Of a stretch of 15,285 nt of DNA, positions 7,563 to 12,787 are shown piece after piece; the stretch's first letter is position 1, and every line of letters starts with the position of its first letter. Source of the DNA: a bacterium (lineage in GTDB: Bacteria; Patescibacteriota; Gracilibacteria; UM-FILTER-43-11); contig JAUHXI010000012.1 of assembly GCA_030426875.1 (NCBI GenBank), forward strand, positions 1 through 15,285, read 5' to 3'. A program made the position numbers and the translations under genes. A model generated the notes under the pieces. It did not search any database. It was given only the letters and a program-made list of their open reading frames with translations, and was not told where the DNA came from.

Positions 7563-8048
7563 ATGAAGACCGATATTCACCCAGCAGTACACGCCGTTGT
7601 ATTCGTAGATGCTAATAGTGGCGCTGAATTTGCAACCTTTTCGACCTTAAAGTCGGACAAAACTAAAAAAATCAACGGGGTCGACCATTATGTTATTGTG
7701 GTTGATATTTCCTCTGACACACACCCATTTTTCACCGGTAAACAAACCTTGGTGGATACAGCAGGTCGGGTTGATAAATTCCGAGCTAAAATGGAAGCCG
7801 CCAAGAAGAAGCAAGAAGAAGCTGCTTCACGTGGAGGTAAAAAATCTAAGGTAGCCAAAGAAACCGTTGAAGAAACCATCACGCGTAAAGCCAAAGAAAA
7901 CACAGAAAAGAAGGAAAAGGAGAGGGCTAAAGAAAAGGCAAAAGCTACTAAAAAACCAGCTAAAAAAGCTGAAAAGAAAGACGTTAAAGCAAAAGAAGAA
8001 AAAACACCTGCTGATTCTAAAGAGAAAAAAGAAGATAAGAAGGACTAA
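7563..8048 (+). CDS. rpmE: Ribosomal protein L31 (type-B-like, no zinc cysteines) with long charged C-terminal tail
   Basis: The first ~78 residues are a clear bL31: 'MKTDIHPAVHAVVF' at the start, 'DISSDTHPFFTGKQ' (48-61) and 'DTAGRVDKF' (65-73). L31 bridges the large and small subunits near the central protuberance. There is no cysteine anywhere, so this is the zinc-free form related to YkgM/RpmE2 rather than the zinc-ribbon form. Normal L31 is 70-90 aa; here residues 79-161 form an extra tail made almost only of Lys, Glu, Ala and Thr, predicted helical or disordered. The tail reads in one frame to a TAA followed by a good terminator, so it is not an artefact of a missed stop. A parallel K-rich frame at 7867-8118 is a shadow. 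Monocistronic by its own promoter and terminator. Confidence 0.93.
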   Translation: MKTDIHPAVHAVVFVDANSGAEFATFSTLKSDKTKKINGVDHYVIVVDISSDTHPFFTGKQTLVDTAGRVDKFRAKMEAAKKKQEEAASRGGKKSKVAKETVEETITRKAKENTEKKEKERAKEKAKATKKPAKKAEKKDVKAKEEKTPADSKEKKEDKKD

Positions 8049-8071
8049 GAATTTCTCTATAAAAAATATTC

Positions 8072-8101
8072 AAAAAAGCGACATTAATATGTCGCTTTTT
8101 T
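8072..8101 (+). terminator. Bidirectional intrinsic terminator between rpmE and pabC
   Basis: GCGACAT and ATGTCGC form a 7-bp GC-containing stem flanked by six A's on the left and six T's on the right, so it works as a Rho-independent terminator in either direction. It serves rpmE (+) and the convergent pab genes (-). Confidence 0.85.
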
Positions 8102-8106
8102 GTTCT

Positions 8107-8134
8107 GTAAGGATGTGATTAATCACATCCTTAC
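8107..8134. repeat. Perfect 28-bp palindrome
   Basis: GTAAGGATGTGATT is followed immediately by its exact reverse complement, giving 14-bp arms with no loop. It lies only 5 bp from the bidirectional terminator and 12 bp from the pabC stop. No T-tract follows on either strand, so it is not a second standard terminator. The core TGTGATTAATCACA resembles an operator half-site pair, but no promoter faces it. Confidence 0.85.
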
Positions 8135-8146
8135 ATGGGGCGTGTA

Positions 8147-8923
8147 TTACAGAGCGGTTCTCTTTCTGAAAGCCTGCATCAAATCTCTCGTTCTAAACCC
8201 TGGCACCCCCTCGCCAATCACCTGACCCTCCACTTCCACCACTGGTAAAATACCACTCGTGCTCTGAGTGATAAAAATTTCATCGGTCTGGAGTAGATTT
8301 TTAAACAAGATAGTTTCAAATGCACAATTTTCAGCCAATTCCAACACAGTTTGACGAGTGATACCCTTCAAAATATCCATATTTGTCGTAAAAAGTTGAT
8401 CATTTTTTACCCAAAACACATTGGAATAGCCCCCCTCAGTCACTTCCCCATTCAAATTCACCAAAATCGACTCATAAGCCCCATTTTTTTTAGCAAATTG
8501 ATTGGCTTTATAGCACAAAAGATCACCCACCTTCTTTACAGTAGGAAAACTGCGCTGGCCATCAAAACGAACGGCTTTCACTCCCTCTTTATACATAGAG
8601 GAAGGTTTTTCATCCAATCCCTGAGTCATGATAATTAAGCCCATACTTGAAGCAATCAGTCTCATTCTCACGTCTGGCCAGGGGCTTTTTTCTAAGACCA
8701 CTGCGATCTCTTTTTTTATTTGATTCAAATTCCACTGAAATTTCAGTTCAATGGTTTGAATGGAGGCTTTAAAGCGCTCCAGGTGATCATCCAAACGAAA
8801 TAACGTTCCATTGTAAGTGCGCAAGGTCTCAAAAACAGCCTCTCCAAACAAAAAGGCATCGCTAATGAGCGGAATGGTGGCGGAATTTTCCTCAATGAGC
8901 GTTCCATTTATATGAATGATCAT
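8147..8923 (-). CDS. pabC: Class IV aminotransferase fold PLP enzyme, probable aminodeoxychorismate lyase
   Basis: 258 residues, fold-type IV PLP enzyme (PF01063; relatives are PabC, branched-chain and D-amino acid aminotransferases). Seen: 'DAFLFGEAVFETLRTYNG' near the start, the probable PLP lysine Lys131 in 'VKKVGDLLCY', the 'NGEVTEGGYSNVFWV' signature (158-172), and 'STSGILPV' (221-228), the phosphate-binding and substrate loop. Sequence alone does not separate PabC from IlvE or D-Ala aminotransferase. The position directly after pabB and pabA makes PabC most likely: it would split 4-amino-4-deoxychorismate into p-aminobenzoate and pyruvate. It starts 112 bp after the pabB stop, longer than usual in an operon, and that gap carries a palindrome. 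Ends before a bidirectional terminator. Confidence 0.82.
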   Translation of the reverse strand: MIIHINGTLIEENSATIPLISDAFLFGEAVFETLRTYNGTLFRLDDHLERFKASIQTIELKFQWNLNQIKKEIAVVLEKSPWPDVRMRLIASSMGLIIMTQGLDEKPSSMYKEGVKAVRFDGQRSFPTVKKVGDLLCYKANQFAKKNGAYESILVNLNGEVTEGGYSNVFWVKNDQLFTTNMDILKGITRQTVLELAENCAFETILFKNLLQTDEIFITQSTSGILPVVEVEGQVIGEGVPGFRTRDLMQAFRKRTAL

Positions 8924-8934
8924 AAAATTTGATT

Positions 8935-8967
8935 AAAATGAAGGTCTGCAGACCTCGCCTTCATTTT
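8935..8967 (-). promoter_or_regulatory. Palindrome/hairpin and possible -10 box upstream of pabC
   Basis: AAAATGAAGG (8935-8944) is complementary to CCTTCATTTT (8958-8967), and inside it lies the perfect 14-bp palindrome AGGTCTGCAGACCT (8942-8955); the two folds overlap and exclude each other. On the minus strand the outer arm contains TAAAAT, a possible -10 box, placing the palindrome at the transcription start. Alternatively, the hairpin plus TTTTAATC is a weak terminator for pabB. Confidence 0.4.
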
Positions 8968-9035
8968 ACCAAACCATTTATCTTTCCACGAGGACGAGTT
9001 TATCCCAATCCCACTTCCAAAAAATTTTCAGCCTT

Positions 9036-10163
9036 CTATAATAAATTCAAAAAACTTTCTGCTTTCAGTAAGCATTCCTCGTATTCTGCCTCTGGATCGC
9101 TATCAATCACAATGCCCCCCCCAGCCCAATACTCGATTATCCCATCTTTAACCAATGCAGTTCGAATGGCAATGTTAAAGTTAGCCTCAAGACCGATTGT
9201 CTTGCCGGATTTGATGTAGCCAATTGAGCCGGTAAAAATATTCCGAGGGCATTTTTCCAGGGCTTCAATACACATCATTGCTCGTTTTTTAGGGCAGCCT
9301 GTGATGGACCCTCCCGGAAACATAGCATTCACCACATCCTTCAGTCGAGTTTTTTTAGGAAGCTTTCCTGATACTTTTGAATAGGTGTGCCATAAATTGG
9401 GTAGTTCTAAAAGAGCACGATATTTTTCCAACGTCAAAGTCCCAAATTCACAGACCTGTCCCACATCATTCCGCGCCAGATCAGTGATCATGTTGAGCTC
9501 CGCTGCCTCTTTTTCACTCCCCAATAAAATTTCAACAGCCTTTAAATTCTCATTTTTTTTTAAGGTGTTAGTTTTTTTGACAGTTCCCTTAATCGGCTCA
9601 CTAGTGATTTTACTGTCTTTAACTTGAAACAGTTGCTCCGGAGAGTTACTAATGATCTGATAATCCCCTCCATTGATAAAGGCAGAAAATCTGCTGGGAC
9701 TTGCTTGAATCCATTTCAGAAATAACGCGTACGGATCACCTTCAAATTTTTTCTGAAACCGAATGGCATAATTCAACTGGTAAATCTCACCGGCGCGCAG
9801 TAGTTTTTTTATTGTGACAATTTTTTTGACATATTCTTTTCTGTCCACAGACTGAATGAGTCGGCCTGTTGCTTTATAATTTCCGACCCCTTCATATAAA
9901 ATTTCATTCAAACCATGAGAATGATTTTTTACTCTTTCAAACCCGTAAAAAACCCGCTCCGGAATTGCATTGTTCAATTGAGGATTTGGGTAAGCCAAAT
10001 GACCCACAATTGCCTTCAAATTTCCCATTTTTTCTGGGAGTTTTTCAAGTGTTTTTTTAGGATTTTCAAACACCATCGTTTTCCGCTGAATTCCCGCGGT
10101 GTGAAGCAAGCAAAAGCCTTCATTTCGAGCAGCGGTGGTGTATTGTCCAAGGTTGAATGACAT
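9036..10163 (-). CDS. pabB: Aminodeoxychorismate synthase component I
   Basis: Chorismate-utilising enzyme (PF00425) that, with ammonia delivered by PabA, makes 4-amino-4-deoxychorismate. The motif PIKGT (190-194) with Lys192 is the diagnostic ADC-synthase form; anthranilate synthase TrpE has PIAGT. Other signatures: 'LRAGEIYQLNYA' (122-133), 'DLARNDVG' (228-235), 'PGGSITGCPK' (283-292) and 'AGGGIV' with 'DSDPEAEYEE' (347-362). At 375 aa it is shorter than E. coli PabB (~450 aa): the N-terminal domain that carries the regulatory tryptophan pocket in relatives is reduced, while the catalytic half is complete. The ATG at 10163 starts with 'MSFNLGQYTTAARNEGF'; no Shine-Dalgarno motif is seen. 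About 300 bp of repeat-rich DNA separates it from pabA. Confidence 0.93.
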   Translation of the reverse strand: MSFNLGQYTTAARNEGFCLLHTAGIQRKTMVFENPKKTLEKLPEKMGNLKAIVGHLAYPNPQLNNAIPERVFYGFERVKNHSHGLNEILYEGVGNYKATGRLIQSVDRKEYVKKIVTIKKLLRAGEIYQLNYAIRFQKKFEGDPYALFLKWIQASPSRFSAFINGGDYQIISNSPEQLFQVKDSKITSEPIKGTVKKTNTLKKNENLKAVEILLGSEKEAAELNMITDLARNDVGQVCEFGTLTLEKYRALLELPNLWHTYSKVSGKLPKKTRLKDVVNAMFPGGSITGCPKKRAMMCIEALEKCPRNIFTGSIGYIKSGKTIGLEANFNIAIRTALVKDGIIEYWAGGGIVIDSDPEAEYEECLLKAESFLNLL

Positions 10164-10464
10164 TTTTGAAATGTTGAATATTGAATGCTAAATTTTAAAT
10201 GTAAAATGACTTTATTTTACTGAATAGCAAGATAATTCTAAAATCCTGTCTAGGATCTCCATTTTAGATGATTTTTACCTCTTTTATGTCTATACAAGGA
10301 AGGAGGAGTGAGGTTTAGCAGGGCTAAATGAACGACGAATGACGCAGTATCGGCGGAAAAGAGGTGAAAATGGATGAAGCGTGGAGATTCCAGACAGGTT
10401 CTAAGCTCATACCCTTCTTTTTTTACTTTAATATTCAATATTTAACATTTAAAATTAAGAAACC
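10164..10464. other. pabA-pabB spacer (301 bp), no credible gene
   Basis: The spacer has AT-rich edges made of similar words (TTGAATATTGAATGCTAAATTTTAAATG at the left, ATATTCAATATTTAAC at the right, in inverted orientation) around a more GC-balanced core element described separately. A 62-codon minus-strand frame (10250-10438) crosses it, but it is simply the translated inverted repeat. Confidence 0.6.
10235..10404. mobile_element. MITE-like inverted-repeat element between pabA and pabB
   Basis: Two long arms are reverse complements of each other: left 10243-10285 (begins ATCCTGTCTAGGATCTCCA, ends ACCTCTTTT) and right 10357-10400 (AAAAGAGGTGAAAATGGATG to CCAGACAGGTT), about 43 bp each with a few mismatches and one bulge. 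The ~70-bp centre contains a further hairpin TTTAGC-AGG-GCTAAA (about 10314-10327) and a GC-richer stretch (GACGAATGACGCAGTATCGG). No transposase is encoded. TTCTAA is present directly at both outer edges and might be a target duplication. A small non-autonomous element fits best; a structured non-coding RNA is the alternative. Confidence 0.6.
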
Positions 10465-11058
10465 TCAAAAGCCACTCCCGTTCAAAAAGTTTCTCAAAAG
10501 CCCCTTTCCCCCAACTGTTCCCAGGCTCTCCGGATGAAATTGCACGCCGAAAATTGGATACTCATTGTGCTCAACCCCCATGATCACCCAGTCATCAGCA
10601 TAAGCGCTCACTTTCATCTCTTTTGAGGTCAGCCAAAACGACGGGTCAACAGCAAGTGAATGATAACGCATCACAGTTGCAGGATTTTTGAGCCCCTTAA
10701 ACAATCCTTTCCGGTTATGGAAAATAATTGATTGTTTGCCATGTCTTACTTCTGGAGCCGAAATGATTTTTCCTCCAAAGTATTTAACAATGGCTTGATA
10801 ACCTAAGCAAATTCCTAGAATTGGAATTTTCTTATAAAGCTGATCAATCGCATCCATCATCACCCCCACATCTTTTTCATTTTCCACCGTTCCAGGTCCA
10901 GGTGAAAGAATGATGTGTGAAGGCTCCATTCTTTTAATTTGATTCAGCGAAATATGATCATTTAAAAAAACCACAGGCTCATAGCCCAGTTCCCCCACAT
11001 ATTGTTTGATGATATGGGTGAATGAATCGTAGTTGTCGATAATGAGAACGCGCTTCAC
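10465..11058 (-). CDS. pabA: Aminodeoxychorismate synthase component II (glutamine amidotransferase, PabA/TrpG family)
   Basis: Class I glutamine amidotransferase that releases ammonia from glutamine for PabB. 197 aa, the normal size. The triad is intact: nucleophile Cys84 in 'GICLGYQAI', His175 and Glu177 in 'GVQFHPES'. The oxyanion region 'LSPGPGT' (51-57) and the PabA/TrpG-specific 'VRHGK' (104-108) are present. The start is GTG at 11058, giving 'MKRVLIIDNYDSFTHII', the canonical N-terminus. TrpG and PabA cannot always be told apart, and some bacteria share one subunit; the adjacent pabB supports PabA here and no trp gene is seen. It would be the first gene of a pabA-pabB-pabC transcript, interrupted by the repeat element. 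Confidence 0.93.
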   Translation of the reverse strand: MKRVLIIDNYDSFTHIIKQYVGELGYEPVVFLNDHISLNQIKRMEPSHIILSPGPGTVENEKDVGVMMDAIDQLYKKIPILGICLGYQAIVKYFGGKIISAPEVRHGKQSIIFHNRKGLFKGLKNPATVMRYHSLAVDPSFWLTSKEMKVSAYADDWVIMGVEHNEYPIFGVQFHPESLGTVGGKGLLRNFLNGSGF

Positions 11059-11106
11059 AGACAGTTAAATTTAAAAAATTCATTAAATTTGAATAGGCAC
11101 TCAGTG

Positions 11107-11126
11107 ATTCTTAAATCCAGTCTAGG
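11107..11126. repeat. Diverged 20-bp copy of the MITE-like element's end
   Basis: ATTCTTAAATCCAGTCTAGG here matches ATTCTAAAATCCTGTCTAGG at 10235-10254 in 18 of 20 positions, in the same orientation. The similarity fades after it, so this looks like a solo or decayed terminus. The two copies flank pabA. Confidence 0.5.
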
Positions 11127-11203
11127 GCAAATGATTGACCAGGTAAAGAGATGGGAATAACGTGACTACCCCACCCGATTTTATTTTCTAGATCTATTGA
11201 ACC

Positions 11204-11590
11204 ATGAAAAATAACAATCGAAGCACCGATAGTCCAGTGCGAATAGGTAAAAGAAATAGCCTCATAAAAGGTTTTCAGGCTACCGTGTCAGAAATTCCAT
11301 CTGTAGAAGAGGATTTTTTAAGGGTAAGAAAAGAGCGTTTAGAAATCGCTAAGATGAGAAAGAAATTAGAAAAAAAAGCCAGAAAAAAACTGCAAAAACA
11401 ACTCGCTTCAGCTGAGCTCTCCACAAAAATGAAACTCGTTAAAATAATGAAAATAAATGACTGTGAGATGAAGTGTAATGACATCATTCTTGAATATATA
11501 AATGATGAAATCAGTTATCCCCTAGAGATCATTTTGAACAACCAGGAAAAAATACTCAAAAGTAGGCGGGCCAATAGAATTGTGGTTTAA
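11204..11590 (+). CDS. Hypothetical small basic coiled-coil protein
   Basis: 128 residues, not recognised. Residues ~35-75 are strongly charged and heptad-like ('EEDFLRVRKERLEIAKMRKK' onward, Lys/Arg-rich), predicting a long helix or coiled coil; the C-terminal ~50 residues ('KCNDIILEYINDEISYPLEI') look globular. There is no signal peptide or membrane segment, so it is probably cytoplasmic. The high Lys count could allow nucleic-acid binding, but no known motif is visible. It is divergently oriented from pabA and followed by a large stem-loop. AT-rich codon use compared with gyrA suggests a less conserved, lineage-specific gene. ATG start without Shine-Dalgarno motif; the overlapping minus frame at 11275-11487 is a shadow. 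Confidence 0.55.
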   Translation: MKNNNRSTDSPVRIGKRNSLIKGFQATVSEIPSVEEDFLRVRKERLEIAKMRKKLEKKARKKLQKQLASAELSTKMKLVKIMKINDCEMKCNDIILEYINDEISYPLEIILNNQEKILKSRRANRIVV

Positions 11591-11596
11591 AATAGA

Positions 11597-11657
11597 GCCT
11601 TTAAAGCATGCGATTAGAGCCAAGTACAGGCTCTAAGCCATGATTGCTTTTAAAGGC
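11597..11657. other. Large two-part stem-loop next to a promoter
   Basis: Outer stem: GCCTTTAAAGCA (11597-11608) with TGCTTTTAAAGGC (11645-11657), one extra T. Inner stem: TTAGAGCC (11614-11621) with GGCTCTAA (11629-11636), loop AAGTACA. No T-tract follows, so it is a poor intrinsic terminator. It ends 3 bp before a perfect TATAAT box. Confidence 0.75.
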
Positions 11658-11660
11658 AGG

Positions 11661-11666
11661 TATAAT
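11661..11666 (+). promoter_or_regulatory. -10 box of the phosphodiester-glycosidase-like gene
   Basis: Perfect TATAAT, 30 bp upstream of the ATG at 11697, giving a leader of about 24 nt. There is no good -35 at the normal spacing: that region falls inside the right arm of the stem-loop, which suggests either an activator-dependent promoter or control by the hairpin. Confidence 0.5.
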
Positions 11667-11696
11667 ACGGTATCATTTCATTGAATGCATTAAGAA

Positions 11697-12470
11697 ATGA
11701 AAAAAAAGATCGCAATCACCCTTGGTTTATTACTGACAATTGTATTAGTAGTTTTTTGCTTTAGTTATTTAGAAATCAATTCTCAATATAAGTCCGAGTT
11801 GACGAAAAATTTAAAGTTGAAAAATGATCAATTCATAAGTCATGTAATTGATTTAAAGTACCAAACACTGGCGTTTTATTGGAAGGGTCTAGATGGTCAA
11901 AGGTTTAAAAATTTTGAAAATCTAAAAAATCATTTACTGATCAGTAATAAAAAGCTTACATTTGCAGTCAACGGTGGAATGTTTGATCCTGCGCATGAAC
12001 CTGTAGGCCTTTATATTGAAAATGGAACCCTTTTAACCCCGCTCAATACACAAGAAGGTGAAGGGAATTTTTTCATGAAACCGAATGGCATTTTTTATCT
12101 GACCGACGATGGCCAGGCTTATGTTTCGACAACCGAAATGTTTGAGTTTTTAGACCTTAAGAATGTGACTTATGCCACCCAGTCAGGGCCTATGCTTTTG
12201 ATTGATGGAGACATTCATCCCAACTTCAATCCTGACTCTAAGAGCTTTTACATTCGCAATGGGGTTGGAATTTTGCCAGATGGAACGATTCTTTTCGCCA
12301 TGTCAAACAGTGCGGTGAATTTTTATGATTTTGCCAACTACTTTCGTAAACAAGGTGTGAAAAATGCACTTTTTTTAGACGGTGCCATTTCAAAAACATA
12401 CCTTCCCGAAGCTAGTTTGAATGAGACAGATGGAGAATTCTCAGTGATGATTGGGGGGTACAGTGAATGA
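11697..12470 (+). CDS. Membrane-anchored phosphodiester glycosidase-family (NAGPA/DUF2233) protein
   Basis: 257 residues: an N-terminal signal anchor (about 5-24) and an extracellular domain of the phosphodiester-glycosidase family (PF09992; NAGPA, YigE/DUF2233 relatives). Family landmarks are present: 'FAVNGGMFDPAHEPVGLYIENG' region (Asn92-Gly94, Phe96), 'TQSGPMLLIDG' (161-171), 'YIRNGVGI' (185-192) and 'ALFLDGAISKTYLP' (224-237). In human NAGPA the domain removes N-acetylglucosamine from a mannose-6-phosphodiester; in bacteria the substrate is mostly unknown and is thought to be cell-envelope glycan or polymer. The domain is complete to its usual end ('SVMIGGYSE'). No partner gene for polysaccharide synthesis is near, so the substrate stays open. 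The next gene begins 317 bp downstream. Confidence 0.85.
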   Translation: MKKKIAITLGLLLTIVLVVFCFSYLEINSQYKSELTKNLKLKNDQFISHVIDLKYQTLAFYWKGLDGQRFKNFENLKNHLLISNKKLTFAVNGGMFDPAHEPVGLYIENGTLLTPLNTQEGEGNFFMKPNGIFYLTDDGQAYVSTTEMFEFLDLKNVTYATQSGPMLLIDGDIHPNFNPDSKSFYIRNGVGILPDGTILFAMSNSAVNFYDFANYFRKQGVKNALFLDGAISKTYLPEASLNETDGEFSVMIGGYSE

Positions 12471-12605
12471 TTGGTTTCGTGTTCTAAAATCAGCTACTTT
12501 AATAAAGTTGTTAATTCTGTTAAATTTTTAATAAAATTAAGACTTAAATTTTAATTTTATTTAAGCCAAATTTAATCAATTTTTTAAAATTGAACCATTG
12601 ATTTA

Positions 12606-12686
12606 ATGGCTAATTTTTGTAATAATTGTGACCCAAAAGAAAGCGCTAAAAATTTAAGATTAAACTTCGATGCAATAGTGAATTAA
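12606..12686 (+). CDS. Micro-ORF (26 aa) with a CxxC motif
   Basis: ATG-started frame reading 'MANFCNNCDPKESAKNLRLN' and ending 'FDAIVN'. It has one CxxC and no second one, no Shine-Dalgarno motif, and its start lies in the arm of a hairpin. Listed because CxxC micro-proteins can be real, but chance is the more likely explanation. Confidence 0.15.
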   Translation: MANFCNNCDPKESAKNLRLNFDAIVN

Positions 12687-12725
12687 TAAAAATAGTCTCA
12701 TTATTGTTAGGGGTAGTTCTAAATC

Positions 12726-12753
12726 TTGAATGTCGGAATTTGAATGATATTAG
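12726..12753 (+). promoter_or_regulatory. Possible promoter of the SLH-domain gene
   Basis: TTGAAT (12726-12731) and TATTAG (12748-12753), each 4/6 to consensus, are 16 bp apart and 34 bp upstream of the ATG. Confidence 0.3.
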
Positions 12754-12787
12754 CCTTCAATTTTCAATCATTTAACTACTGTAAACG

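Larger units (their letters stand above)
12471..12787 (+). other. AT-rich spacer of 317 bp
   Basis: Strongly AT-rich with palindromic TTAAATTTTAATTTTATTTAA-type tracts at about 12520-12565. A hairpin CCATT-GATTT-AATGG (12595-12609), flanked by AAAATT and AATTTT arms and a T5 run, may terminate the upstream gene. It also holds the 26-codon micro-ORF listed next. No RNA gene is recognised. Confidence 0.5.

Noticed and set aside
7867..8118. Lys-rich 83-codon frame overlapping rpmE
   Set aside because: Frame-shifted reading of the A-rich L31 tail; it runs through the terminator hairpin.
10250..10438. 62-codon minus-strand frame in the pabA-pabB spacer
   Set aside because: It is the translation of the inverted-repeat element; no start context and the sequence is explained by the repeat.
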